Source: Brenneria goodwinii (GTDB lineage: Bacteria > Pseudomonadota > Gammaproteobacteria > Enterobacterales > Enterobacteriaceae). From it: a DNA stretch of 64,000 bases. The position numbers and the translations under genes were made by a program. The notes below the pieces were generated by a model. The model saw only the letters and a program-made list of their open reading frames with translations, did no database searches and was not told the origin of the DNA. The number at the start of each line of letters is the position of its first letter. Position 1 is the first letter of the stretch. Shown one piece after another: positions 18,482 to 26,718 of the stretch. Location: positions 3,038,001-3,102,000 of the forward strand of contig NZ_CP014137.1 of NCBI RefSeq assembly GCF_002291445.1, read 5' to 3'.

Positions 18482-19837
18482 CTAAAGGCGAGAGAAATCA
18501 TTGAAAAGTGCGAGTCCCATTAACAACATCAGCAACACAGTACCAATGCGGTAACTAAAGTCCTGCACACGCTCAGAAACCGGCCTGCCCTTCAATTTTT
18601 CAACTGCGAGAAAGAGCAGGTGTCCACCATCCAATACCGGCAACGGAAACAGGTTGATGACCCCCAGATTGACGCTGATTAAGGCCAAAAACATCAGGTA
18701 ATAAATCAGCCCGTAATCTGCTGACATTCCTGCGCCCTGAGCAATCGAAATCGGACCGCTCAAGTTGTTCAGCTTAACATCGCCCGTAACCAGTTTCCCC
18801 AACATACTGACGGTCAACTTCATCAATTGCCAGGTTTTATCTGTTGCCTGATAGATAGCGCTAAACGGCCCATACTGGCGAACCGTTCGATATTCCTCGG
18901 GAAGCGGCGTTACGCTCGGCATCACGCCGGCGAACCCTTCCACTTTGCCATTACCGATTGACTTGCTATCGGGCGTCAACGTTAACGGCAATGTTATTCC
19001 ACCGCGTTCTACGTCCAACGCGATAAGTTGACCGGGGTTATCGCGAACCGCGTTCACGAACGATTGCCAGTCCGTTAAAACCTGCCCGCCGACTTTAACG
19101 ATCCTATCCCCCACTTGTAAACCCGCTTTTTCTGCCGCGGACCCCGGCTGCACCTGGGTTAACACAGCTTCAATCTGCGGCCCTTTGGGAACCATCCCCA
19201 ATGAGGTGGCGGGGTCTTGCTTATCTGGCTCAAACTGCCAATTACGCAGATCCAACGTTTTCAACACGACCTGATTCGAGCCTAAAGGCGCCGTACCGAT
19301 CACAACATCGTTGTCGCCGATTTTACCGATCAATGCCAAACGCGCCGTATCCCAATCAGGCGTTTCGATACCGTCAACCGACTTTAGTTCAATTCCGGCG
19401 GACATTTCCGCCTGCGAAGCGACGGAGTTGGGTAATATTTCACCAACCACGGGGCGAACGCCGGGAACCCCGATAATAAACACCAGCCAATACGCCACGA
19501 CGGCAAAAATGAAATTGGCGATAGGCCCCGCGCTGACTATCGCCGCCCGTTGCCACACCGTTTTATGGTTGAAGGATTGATGGCGGAATTCCGGCGCTAC
19601 GGTGTCAACACGCTCATCAAGCATTTTGACATAGCCGCCCAACGGAATCAGCGCGATAACATACTCGGTGCCAAGCCGATCGCGGCGGCGCCATAAAGCG
19701 CGGCCGAACCCAACGGAAAAACGTTCTACTTTGACGCCGCAACGACGAGCTACCCAGAAGTGACCAAACTCATGCACGGTGATCAACACACCCAGTGCAA
19801 TGATAAATGCGGCCAAACTCCAGAGGAAATTCATCAT
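18482..19837 (-). CDS. rseP: Site-2 zinc metalloprotease RseP
   Basis: RseP cuts the transmembrane part of the anti-sigma factor RseA after DegS, releasing sigma-E, and also clears signal-peptide remnants. The 451-residue inner-membrane protein has the zinc-binding HEFGH motif near residue 23, two PDZ domains (second one GSAAEKAGLQVGDRIVKVGGQ), and the third-ligand NLFPLPVLDGGH motif near the C terminus. Two adjacent ATG codons are possible starts (19837 and 19834); the second would give the E. coli-like length of 450. It sits between cdsA and bamA, linking envelope stress signalling with barrel assembly. Confidence 0.97.
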   Translation of the reverse strand: MMNFLWSLAAFIIALGVLITVHEFGHFWVARRCGVKVERFSVGFGRALWRRRDRLGTEYVIALIPLGGYVKMLDERVDTVAPEFRHQSFNHKTVWQRAAIVSAGPIANFIFAVVAYWLVFIIGVPGVRPVVGEILPNSVASQAEMSAGIELKSVDGIETPDWDTARLALIGKIGDNDVVIGTAPLGSNQVVLKTLDLRNWQFEPDKQDPATSLGMVPKGPQIEAVLTQVQPGSAAEKAGLQVGDRIVKVGGQVLTDWQSFVNAVRDNPGQLIALDVERGGITLPLTLTPDSKSIGNGKVEGFAGVMPSVTPLPEEYRTVRQYGPFSAIYQATDKTWQLMKLTVSMLGKLVTGDVKLNNLSGPISIAQGAGMSADYGLIYYLMFLALISVNLGVINLFPLPVLDGGHLLFLAVEKLKGRPVSERVQDFSYRIGTVLLMLLMGLALFNDFSRL

Positions 19838-19859
19838 AAATAATCTCTAATGTCTCATC

Positions 19860-20717
19860 TTAAACAGCTTTAAACATCAACAGCATCAGGCAGGAAAATA
19901 CCGGTACGGCAGCGGTTAGGCTATCAATACGATCGAGTACGCCGCCATGACCCGGAATCAAATGGCTACTGTCTTTTATGCCCGCCTCACGCTTGAACAT
20001 ACTTTCAGTCAAGTCGCCCAATACAGAAGCCAATGCCGCAACAATGGAACAGATCAACAGCGTTGACTGAGAAACAACCAAAGGCGCATAGCGGCTGAAC
20101 AGCAACGAGATCACGGCTGAAGTGATCAGCCCGCCGATAAGACCTTCCCAGGTTTTTCCCGGCGAAACTTTCGGCGCCAGCTTTCGTTTGCCAAACAACC
20201 GGCCAAACATATAAGCGCCGCTGTCCGCTCCCCATACCAACAGCATGACATACAGTAGCCACCACGCGCCACTAAAGGGATTCACATCATAGTTGTACTG
20301 GCGAAGCGCGACCATCCCCCAGAAAAAAGGCACGATAGTCACCACCCCGAACACCAATCGCAGGATACGAGAATGGCGCCATAACGATGCGGAAGCAGGA
20401 TAGAACAGGACCAGGAACAGAGCAACAACCCACCAGACAAGCGAGATCCAGAGTGCTGCGCTGATTTGCGGTACATGTATCGAATAGTGATACGCCGGAA
20501 GCGTCAGCAGCATCAGCGCCAACAGAAAACCGCACAGAATCGCCAGCCACAGCCGTTGACCATATGAGGCAAACCCTGAAAGCTGTCCCCATTCCCAGGC
20601 GGCCAACATGCAAACGGCCAGCGTCACCAGGGTAAAACCCAAAGGGGGCAATAAAAATAGTGCTGCAATAACGATCGGAATTAAAATTAAAGCAGTAATC
20701 AGGCGATACTTCAGCAA
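19860..20717 (-). CDS. cdsA: Phosphatidate cytidylyltransferase CdsA
   Basis: CdsA makes CDP-diacylglycerol from phosphatidic acid and CTP, the branch point to all phospholipids. The 285-residue polytopic membrane protein shows about eight hydrophobic segments and the family signature in its C-terminal third: WGADSGAYMFGRLFGK, KVSPGKTWEGLIGG and GDLTESMFKREAGIKDSS followed by PGHGGVLDRIDS. It starts 9 nt after uppS and precedes rseP by 22 nt, forming one operon. Confidence 0.97.
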   Translation of the reverse strand: MLKYRLITALILIPIVIAALFLLPPLGFTLVTLAVCMLAAWEWGQLSGFASYGQRLWLAILCGFLLALMLLTLPAYHYSIHVPQISAALWISLVWWVVALFLVLFYPASASLWRHSRILRLVFGVVTIVPFFWGMVALRQYNYDVNPFSGAWWLLYVMLLVWGADSGAYMFGRLFGKRKLAPKVSPGKTWEGLIGGLITSAVISLLFSRYAPLVVSQSTLLICSIVAALASVLGDLTESMFKREAGIKDSSHLIPGHGGVLDRIDSLTAAVPVFSCLMLLMFKAV

Positions 20718-20726
20718 AAGTTCCCC

Positions 20727-21488
20727 CTAGGATGCATCCGCATCGATAGGTGTTGTTCTCCCGAAGCGGCGCTCGCGTTGTGCAAATGCATTCAGCGCAC
20801 CTTCAAAAACTTGTTCATCAAAATCAGGCCAGAGAACATCGGTGAAATAAAGCTCGGCATAAGCAATTTGCCATAGCAAAAAATTACTTATGCGATGCTC
20901 TCCGCCGGTTCGGATCACTAAATCAACCGGGGCCAGGTCATTCAGGCAAACATATTGGCATAATGAATCTTCACTGATACTGTCGGGACGCAAAGTTCCT
21001 TCCTGTACCTGTTCTGCTAGTTGCCGCACTCCCTGAATGATATCCCAACGGCCGCCATAATTCGCAGCAATATTCAGCGTCAGGCCCGGATTATTTTTTG
21101 TCAATTCTTCAGAGCGGCGAATACGCTCTTGTAAACGCAGGCTAAAACGGCTGATATCGCCGATGATACGTAAACGGACTTTATGCTTATGCAGGCTTTT
21201 CACTTCACTGTCCAGCGCCCGGACGAACAGCTCCATCAAGGCGGTCACTTCCTGCGCGGGGCGGTTCCAGTTTTCACTGCTGAATGCATAAAGCGTCAGC
21301 GCTTCAAGCCCATGGCTGGCGGCAAAGCTCACTGCCCTGCGTACGGATTTAACACCAGCCTGGTGGCCAAAAATCCGCAATTTCCCCCGGCTCTTAGCCC
21401 AGCGGCCATTTCCATCCATAATGATGGCAACATGCCGCGGTACGGCGAATGGCAGATTATTAGCGCTTTTTTGATTATCGGACGGCAT
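20727..21488 (-). CDS. uppS: Undecaprenyl diphosphate synthase UppS (IspU)
   Basis: UppS elongates farnesyl diphosphate with eight isopentenyl units to give the C55 carrier used for peptidoglycan, O-antigen and other glycans. The 253-residue protein has the cis-prenyltransferase motif HVAIIMDGNGRWAKSRG with the catalytic Asp, the ALTLYAFSSENWNRP segment, and the C-terminal DLVIRTGGEHRISNFLLWQ and ELYFTDVLWPDF motifs. A promoter and a terminator-like hairpin lie upstream within the 199-bp gap from ispC. The ribosome-binding site is weak (AGGA about 17 nt before the ATG). Confidence 0.97.
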   Translation of the reverse strand: MPSDNQKSANNLPFAVPRHVAIIMDGNGRWAKSRGKLRIFGHQAGVKSVRRAVSFAASHGLEALTLYAFSSENWNRPAQEVTALMELFVRALDSEVKSLHKHKVRLRIIGDISRFSLRLQERIRRSEELTKNNPGLTLNIAANYGGRWDIIQGVRQLAEQVQEGTLRPDSISEDSLCQYVCLNDLAPVDLVIRTGGEHRISNFLLWQIAYAELYFTDVLWPDFDEQVFEGALNAFAQRERRFGRTTPIDADAS

Positions 21489-21554
21489 AACGAGTACTTA
21501 TATCCTCAAGCAAGAAATAAAACAGTCATTCCATAACATCAGACCCTGTCAGCG

Positions 21555-21581
21555 CAAAAAAGCCGTGAACGATCACGGCTT
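21555..21581 (-). terminator. Hairpin with T-run between ispC and uppS (terminator or attenuator)
   Basis: On the reverse strand a 9-bp perfect stem (AAGCCGTGA / TCACGGCTT) with a 4-nt loop is followed by six T residues, a textbook intrinsic terminator. It would end ispC transcripts, but it also lies downstream of a good promoter at 21634-21662 and upstream of uppS, so transcripts started there must cross it. Confidence 0.85.
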
Positions 21582-21633
21582 AACTTCACCGCCGGCATGA
21601 GAACGTCGCTTAGCCAGCTGTCGAGTGGCGCAG

Positions 21634-21662
21634 ACTATACCACCTCAATCACACATGAACAA
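21634..21662 (-). promoter_or_regulatory. Candidate sigma-70 promoter of uppS-cdsA-rseP operon
   Basis: On the reverse strand, -35 TTGTTC and -10 TATAGT are separated by exactly 17 bp, 25 nt after the ispC stop codon and about 140 nt upstream of the uppS start. Support is pattern and position only. Confidence 0.6.
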
Positions 21663-21687
21663 ATTGTGCTATGTGAAATAAACATGC

Positions 21688-22884
21688 CTAATGCTCATAA
21701 TGCGTCAGTATCTGCGTCGCGGCTTGCCTGGCCCAGCGATCGATGAAAAGAACGTCATCGACACTGGCAGGCTCTGACAATGTGAGTTGCTCAACAACTC
21801 GCTGATTAACAACAGCAATGTCTGTGAAACGAATACGTGACTGTAAAAATGCGGCAACCGCGATTTCATTGGCTGCGTTTAAAGCCGTGGTCGCCGCCTG
21901 ACCATGATTACAAGCATCAATAGCCAATCGTAAACAAGGGTACCGCTCATAGTCTGGCGCTGAAAACGTCAAGGCGCCCAACCGACAGAAATCCAGCGCT
22001 TTCACTCCCGATCTCACACGATCGGGATAGGCCATGGCATGAGCAATCGGCGTACACATATCCGGCGATCCCAACTGAGCCAGCACGCTGCCATCAACAT
22101 AGCGCACCATCGAATGGATCACTGATTGAGGATGGATAATCACTTCCATCTGCTCAGCGGATGCATTAAACAGCCAGCGGGCTTCAATGTATTCCAATCC
22201 CTTATTCATCATAGTCGCGGAATCCACTGAAATCTTGCGTCCCATCGACCAGTTCGGATGAGCGCAAGCCTGATCGGGCGTCATATCGGCGAGCGTTCCG
22301 ATCGGCGATTCGCGAAACGGCCCGCCGGAGCCGGTGAGAATAATGCGCTCAACGCCATACTGCTCTAAAGAAGAGTAACCTAACTGCCGTTGAATTGGCT
22401 CAGGCAAACTCTGAAAAATCGCATTATGTTCGCTGTCGATGGGCAATAGCTGAGCGCTGCTCTGGACGACCGCATCCATAAACAGACGCCCGCAGGTCAC
22501 TAATGACTCTTTATTCGCCAGCAATACCTGTTTACCCGCGCGAATAGCGCTCAGCGTCGGCAGCAAACCGGCCACACCGACGATTGCCGCTATCACCAGG
22601 TCGACATCATCCAGCGCCGCCAATTCACCGGCGGCATGCTCGCCGGATAACACTTCGGTTCGACATCCGTGTTGTGATAAGCGCTGACGTAATAGTTTGG
22701 CGGCGGTTTCATCCGCCATGGATGCGTAATCCGGACGAAAAGCCAAGCACTGCTCCAGCATCTTTTCGACATTTCGGCCTGCCGATAACGCTTTCACTGC
22801 AAATTTATCTGGGTTTTTATTAATGACCGCCAGCGAGCTGATGCCGACAGAACCAGTCGAGCCAAGAATTGTCAGTTGCTTCAT
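21688..22884 (-). CDS. ispC: 1-deoxy-D-xylulose 5-phosphate reductoisomerase IspC (Dxr)
   Basis: IspC converts DXP to 2-C-methyl-D-erythritol 4-phosphate with NADPH, the committed step of the MEP isoprenoid route that feeds UppS next door. Motifs include the NADPH-binding GSTGSVG near the N terminus, LANKESLVTCG, the metal-binding PIDSEHNAIFQ and the flexible-loop LTGSGGPFRESP. The ATG at 22884 gives 398 residues, equal to E. coli; an in-frame ATG three codons upstream (22893) is also possible and may be better placed relative to a weak AGAG site. Confidence 0.95.
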   Translation of the reverse strand: MKQLTILGSTGSVGISSLAVINKNPDKFAVKALSAGRNVEKMLEQCLAFRPDYASMADETAAKLLRQRLSQHGCRTEVLSGEHAAGELAALDDVDLVIAAIVGVAGLLPTLSAIRAGKQVLLANKESLVTCGRLFMDAVVQSSAQLLPIDSEHNAIFQSLPEPIQRQLGYSSLEQYGVERIILTGSGGPFRESPIGTLADMTPDQACAHPNWSMGRKISVDSATMMNKGLEYIEARWLFNASAEQMEVIIHPQSVIHSMVRYVDGSVLAQLGSPDMCTPIAHAMAYPDRVRSGVKALDFCRLGALTFSAPDYERYPCLRLAIDACNHGQAATTALNAANEIAVAAFLQSRIRFTDIAVVNQRVVEQLTLSEPASVDDVLFIDRWARQAATQILTHYEH

Positions 22885-23034
22885 TTGCTTCATTAAAATG
22901 CTCTGAATAACTGGATTTGATTACAGGAAGGTTTAAGTCTGAGACGATTACCATGAAGTGTCCATGCTATTTATCGCAAAACCCATAGCAAATGACACAC
23001 CGTCCGAAGAGGCTGGCCTGAATCAAAAAACAAA

Positions 23035-23084
23035 GCGCCGCCAGCAAGGTTGATGCAACACGCACCATCACTTTCCCGCGGCGC
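23035..23084 (-). terminator. Probable terminator of frr
   Basis: On the reverse strand GCGCCGC and GCGGCGC can pair around a 36-nt loop and are followed by TTTGTTTTTT. It lies just after the frr stop codon. The long loop makes it less certain than the others. Confidence 0.55.
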
Positions 23085-23102
23085 CATATCAAAATGAATG
23101 GA

Positions 23103-23660
23103 TTAAAACTCCATCAGCTCGCTTTCTTTCTCCGCCAGGGCGGTATCTACTTTTTTGATGTAGAGATCGGTCAGTTTCTGCACTTCTTCCTGCGCACGAC
23201 GCTCTTCATCTTCGCTGATCGCTTTATCTTTCAATTGCGCTTTCAGCTTATCGTTGGCATCACGACGCACGTTACGTACGGATACGCGGCCCTGCTCCGC
23301 TTCACCACGCACGACCTTAATCAGATCCTTACGGCGTTCTTCAGTCAGCGGAGGCAGCGGGACACGGATAACCGAACTGGCGGAAGACGGATTCAACCCG
23401 AGATCGGAAGACATGATGGCTTTTTCAACCGCCGGGCCGAGCGTACGGTCGAATACCGTGATCGCCAGCGTGCGGGAATCTTCCACCACGATGTTGGCCA
23501 ATTGGCGCAGCGGAGTCGCGCTGCCGTAATATTCGACCTGAATACCGTCAAGAATGCTGGGTGATGCGCGGCCAGTACGAATTTTGCTGATTTGGTTTTT
23601 GAAAACCTCTACGCATTTTTCCATGCGTGTTTCAGCATCTTTTCTGATTTCATTAATCAC
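23103..23660 (-). CDS. frr: Ribosome recycling factor Frr
   Basis: RRF splits the post-termination ribosome with EF-G so that it can start a new round. The 185-residue product equals the E. coli length and is a tRNA-shaped two-domain protein: a three-helix bundle (INEIRKDAETRMEKCVEVF at the start, EEERRAQEEVQKLTDLYI at the end) with an inserted beta/alpha domain (residues about 30-105, IRTGRASPSILDGIQVEYYG). It follows pyrH by 137 bp, a conserved pairing. Confidence 0.97.
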   Translation of the reverse strand: MINEIRKDAETRMEKCVEVFKNQISKIRTGRASPSILDGIQVEYYGSATPLRQLANIVVEDSRTLAITVFDRTLGPAVEKAIMSSDLGLNPSSASSVIRVPLPPLTEERRKDLIKVVRGEAEQGRVSVRNVRRDANDKLKAQLKDKAISEDEERRAQEEVQKLTDLYIKKVDTALAEKESELMEF

Positions 23661-23797
23661 GTTGTGAACCCTTGAAAACTGGTTGCCTGGCAGGCCATGT
23701 CATCACATGACCCGGTGAATAATTAATACCAGCATTAGCTGGCGGTATATGGCAATATCTTTGGTTACCAGAACCGGATATTACCCTATTTTTAGGG

Positions 23798-24529
23798 TTA
23801 TCCGTTATTACTGATCAACGTACCTTCCTTCTCTCCCATGACGACGCGACGCAGCGCGCCGGGCTTGTTCATGTTGAAAACGCGGATAGGCAGATTGTGA
23901 TCGCGCGCCAGCGTGAAGGCGGCCAGGTCCATCACTTTTAATTCACGCTCCAGCACGTCCTGATAACTCAGTGTTTCATGCAATATCGCGGTGGGATCCT
24001 GTACCGGATCGGCGGAATAGACGCCATCCACTTTCGTCGCTTTCAGAACAACATCAGCTTCAATTTCGATACCACGCAGGCAGGCGGCCGAATCAGTGGT
24101 AAAGAAGGGATTGCCGGTGCCCGCAGAGAAAATCACCACGCGGTTATTGCGCAACAGGCTGATGGCTTCCGCCCAACTGTAGTTGTCGCACACGCCGTTT
24201 AGCGGGATAGCGGACATCAGCCGGGCGTTGACATAGGCGCGATGCAACGCATCACGCATCGCCAGCCCATTCATTACCGTCGCCAGCATCCCCATGTGGT
24301 CGCCCACAACGCGGTTCATACCTGCTTTCGCCAGACCTGCGCCACGGAACAGGTTACCGCCGCCGATGACCACGCCGACCTGAATGCCCAACTCAACCAG
24401 TTCTTTCACTTCCTGAGCCATGCGATCCAGAATGCTCGCATCGATACCAAAACCTTCGGTTCCCTGCAGAGCTTCGCCGCTGAGCTTAAGCAGGATTCGT
24501 TGATATACGGGTTTTGCATTGGTTGCCAT
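23798..24529 (-). CDS. pyrH: Uridylate kinase PyrH
   Basis: PyrH phosphorylates UMP to UDP as a hexamer controlled by GTP and UTP. The 243-residue protein belongs to the amino-acid-kinase fold: ILLKLSGEALQG at the N terminus, the glycine-rich VGVVIGGGNLFRGAGLA, the UMP-binding VFSAGTGNPFFTTDSAA and the KATKVDGVYSADP loop. Its C terminus (TLISNNG) is slightly longer than in E. coli. Order rpsB-tsf-pyrH-frr is the standard enterobacterial one. Confidence 0.97.
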   Translation of the reverse strand: MATNAKPVYQRILLKLSGEALQGTEGFGIDASILDRMAQEVKELVELGIQVGVVIGGGNLFRGAGLAKAGMNRVVGDHMGMLATVMNGLAMRDALHRAYVNARLMSAIPLNGVCDNYSWAEAISLLRNNRVVIFSAGTGNPFFTTDSAACLRGIEIEADVVLKATKVDGVYSADPVQDPTAILHETLSYQDVLERELKVMDLAAFTLARDHNLPIRVFNMNKPGALRRVVMGEKEGTLISNNG

Positions 24530-24641
24530 GGTGTTTTGTCCTACAGGCTGTCATCGTATTGGGAGTTATTACTGTCACACTTACCGCTGTTTACCAGAAT
24601 GTAAACCTCAAATAAATGCACTGAAATTATTTTGGCTGGAT

Positions 24642-24674
24642 AAAAAGGAACCGCCAACCGGCGGCCCTTTTTTA
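24642..24674 (-). terminator. Terminator of rpsB-tsf
   Basis: On the reverse strand a GC-rich stem (core CCGCC / GGCGG, loop GGTT, extended by imperfect pairs) is preceded by an A-run and followed by five T residues. It begins 4 nt after the tsf stop codon. Confidence 0.8.
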
Positions 24675-24677
24675 TTA

Positions 24678-25535
24678 TTAAGACTGCTTACTCATTGCTG
24701 CGACTTCAGCCGCGAAATCAACTTCGGCCTTCTCAATACCTTCACCCACTTCAAAACGAATGAAGCTGATTACGTCAGCTTTATGCTCTTTCAGCAGATC
24801 GCCAACGGTTTTGCTCGGTTCCATAACGAAATGCTGGCCGGCCAGAGAAATTTCGCCGGTGAATTTACGCATACGGCCTTCAACCATTTTTTCCGCGATT
24901 TCACGCGGCTTGCCGGATTGCATGGCGATATCCAGCTGGATCTGGTGCTCGCGGGCGACAACGTCGGCCGGAACATCTTCAGCTTTAACATATTCCGGTT
25001 TGCTGGCGGCGATGTGCATGGCAATGTGCTTGATCAGTTCTTCATCAGCGCCCGTTGCCGCAACCAGAACGCCAATGCGCGCGCCGTGCAGGTATGAACC
25101 CAGAATATCGCCTTCCAGAACAGCAATGCGACGGATATTGATGTTTTCACCGATTTTCGCAACCAGAGCGGTACGTTGTTCTTCGAATTTTGCTTTCAGC
25201 GCTTCAACATCAGAGATGCGATCGTTCAGAGCAGCCGCGGCGACTTCTTCACCAAACGCCTTGAAGCCGGAGTCTTTGGCCACGAAGTCGGTTTCACAGT
25301 TCAGCTCAACGATGACGCCGTATTTTCCGTCAGCGGAAATTTTGGTCAGAATGATACCTTCAGCAGCAACGCGGCCTGCTTTCTTGGCAGCTTTAGCCTG
25401 GCCAGATTTACGCATGTTGTCGATAGCCAGCTCGATGTCGCCATTCGCTTCAACCAGCGCTTTCTTACATTCCATCATGCCTGCGCCAGTACGCTCACGC
25501 AGTTCTTTTACCAGGGCAGCGGTAATTTCAGCCAT
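24678..25535 (-). CDS. tsf: Elongation factor Ts
   Basis: EF-Ts releases GDP from EF-Tu. The start at 25535 (MAEITAALVKELRERTGAGMMECKKAL) gives 285 residues and the conserved N-terminal UBA-like domain; an upstream in-frame start at 25607 would cross a terminator hairpin and adds non-conserved residues. The TDFVAKD motif that contacts the EF-Tu nucleotide pocket is visible in ELNCETDFVAKDSGF, followed by the two core subdomains. An intercistronic hairpin upstream probably lowers its expression relative to rpsB. Confidence 0.97.
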   Translation of the reverse strand: MAEITAALVKELRERTGAGMMECKKALVEANGDIELAIDNMRKSGQAKAAKKAGRVAAEGIILTKISADGKYGVIVELNCETDFVAKDSGFKAFGEEVAAAALNDRISDVEALKAKFEEQRTALVAKIGENINIRRIAVLEGDILGSYLHGARIGVLVAATGADEELIKHIAMHIAASKPEYVKAEDVPADVVAREHQIQLDIAMQSGKPREIAEKMVEGRMRKFTGEISLAGQHFVMEPSKTVGDLLKEHKADVISFIRFEVGEGIEKAEVDFAAEVAAMSKQS

Positions 25536-25571
25536 TATCTTTTCCTCGGTTATCTCGTGGGGGAGATAAGT

Positions 25572-25598
25572 AAAAAAGGGGGCCTTAGCAGGCCCCCT
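25572..25598 (-). terminator. Intercistronic terminator between rpsB and tsf
   Basis: On the reverse strand a perfect 7-bp stem (GGGGGCC / GGCCCCC), 6-nt loop and six T residues lie between the rpsB stop and the tsf start. A partial terminator at this place is known for E. coli rpsB-tsf, where some transcripts stop after rpsB. Confidence 0.85.
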
Positions 25599-25650
25599 AA
25601 CCAACATATGTCAATACCTGGTTAATAAGGGCTCGTTGGAGCCAGTCTTA

Positions 25651-26376
25651 TTATTCAGCTTCAACTAAGCCTTCTTCCGCTTGCTCGGCCAGATCTTGAG
25701 AACGGCCTTCGCGAACGGCGGTAGCAACAGTGCTCAGGTACAGGCTAACTGCACGAATAGCGTCATCGTTACCAGGGATAATGAAGTCAACGCCATCAGG
25801 ATCGGAGTTGGTATCAACAATAGCGAATACCGGGATACCCAGGTTGTTGGCTTCTTTAATTGCAATGTGTTCGTGATCGGCATCAACAACGAACAACGCA
25901 TCCGGCAAACCGCCCATATCCTTGATACCGCCCAGGCTGTTTTCCAGCTTGTCCAGTTCACGGGTGCGCATCAGCGCTTCTTTCTTGGTCAGTTTGTCGA
26001 AAGTACCGTCCTGGGACTGAGTTTCCAGATCTTTCAAACGTTTGATGGACTGACGAACGGTTTTCCAGTTAGTCAGCATGCCGCCCAACCAGCGATGGTT
26101 CACGAAGAACTGATCGCAGCTGTTGGCAGCTTCTTTTACCGCTTCGCTTGCTGCACGTTTAGTACCAACGAACAGGATTTTACCCTTGCGAGAAGCAATT
26201 TTGCTCAGCTCAGCCAGAGCATCGTTGAACATCGGTACGGTTTTCTCAAGGTTGATGATGTGCACTTTATTACGAGCGCCGAAGATGAACGGCTTCATTT
26301 TCGGGTTCCAGTAACGGGTCTGGTGACCAAAGTGTGCGCCAGCCTTGAGCATATCGCGCATGGAAACAGTTGCCAT
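25651..26376 (-). CDS. rpsB: 30S ribosomal protein S2
   Basis: Ribosomal protein S2 of the small subunit, 241 residues as in E. coli. It opens MATVSMRDMLKAGAHFGHQTRYWNP and contains the conserved NKVHIINLEKT, GTKRAASEAVKEAA and FVNHRWLGGMLTNWKTV segments and the PDALFVVDADHEHIAIKEA signature. First gene of the rpsB-tsf operon; the upstream leader is likely the target for S2 feedback control. Confidence 0.98.
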   Translation of the reverse strand: MATVSMRDMLKAGAHFGHQTRYWNPKMKPFIFGARNKVHIINLEKTVPMFNDALAELSKIASRKGKILFVGTKRAASEAVKEAANSCDQFFVNHRWLGGMLTNWKTVRQSIKRLKDLETQSQDGTFDKLTKKEALMRTRELDKLENSLGGIKDMGGLPDALFVVDADHEHIAIKEANNLGIPVFAIVDTNSDPDGVDFIIPGNDDAIRAVSLYLSTVATAVREGRSQDLAEQAEEGLVEAE

Positions 26377-26555
26377 GATTACCTCTATTAATTAAGTATG
26401 GGGTTATGCCTCCACGTGTCCCATTGCGCCGACCCCGCAGGTAAAAACCGTTGGAGCACCCCGGCGAATGTGCCGACACGTGTGTGTTATATACACAAAG
26501 TGAGTTTAGCTGATTCAGCCGAATAGTATTCAAAATACGCCAGCCGGATCACCGG
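26377..26555 (-). promoter_or_regulatory. rpsB leader, probable S2 autoregulatory element
   Basis: The untranslated leader between the predicted transcription start and the rpsB ATG is about 180 nt. It contains GC-rich complementary segments and the ACGTGGAGGCATAACCCC-type stretch near its 3' end that resembles the conserved enterobacterial rpsB leader, where S2 protein represses its own operon. Assignment rests on position and remembered similarity; the fold was not computed. Confidence 0.6.
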
Positions 26556-26560
26556 CGCGC

Positions 26561-26590
26561 TTTATACCATAATTCCCATCGGGACACCAA
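26561..26590 (-). promoter_or_regulatory. Candidate rpsB promoter
   Basis: On the reverse strand, -35 TTGGTG and -10 TATAAA with an 18-bp spacer, a TGG immediately before the -10 (extended type), and a GC-rich discriminator GCGCGCC, as expected for a ribosomal promoter under stringent control. Confidence 0.65.
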
Positions 26591-26600
26591 CTTTTGTTGC

Positions 26601-26644
26601 CTGCCATTGACTTGTCAAATGATAATTTGGCAAGTCAATGGCAG
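26601..26644. repeat. 44-bp near-perfect palindrome between rpsB and map promoters
   Basis: CTGCCATTGACTTG (26601-26614) and CAAGTCAATGGCAG (26631-26644) are perfect inverted copies. Pairing continues inward (TCAAAT with ATTTGG, one G-T pair) to leave a 4-nt GATA loop, so each arm is about 20 bp. No T-run follows on either strand. The right arm overlaps the candidate -35 of map; the left arm lies 10 bp upstream of the rpsB -35. It could be a DNA operator or a stable hairpin; its role is unknown. Confidence 0.85.
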
Positions 26645-26656
26645 GGCTGATAACAT
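26627..26656 (+). promoter_or_regulatory. Candidate map promoter
   Basis: -35 TTGGCA and -10 TAACAT separated by 18 bp, about 60 nt upstream of the map start codon. The -35 lies inside the right arm of the 44-bp palindrome. Confidence 0.45.
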
Positions 26657-26718
26657 ACGTTATTAATTACCGACCTTAATTCCTCGTCGTTTAATTCGAC
26701 ACCTGCGGACAATATTTA

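Noticed and set aside
24519..25569. 192- and 269-codon frames opposite tsf
   Set aside because: Mirror frames of a low-codon-diversity highly expressed gene.
26613..26618. Perfect TTGACA on the reverse strand inside the 44-bp palindrome as an rpsB -35
   Set aside because: No acceptable -10 at 16-18 bp; the TTGGTG/TATAAA pair downstream fits better.
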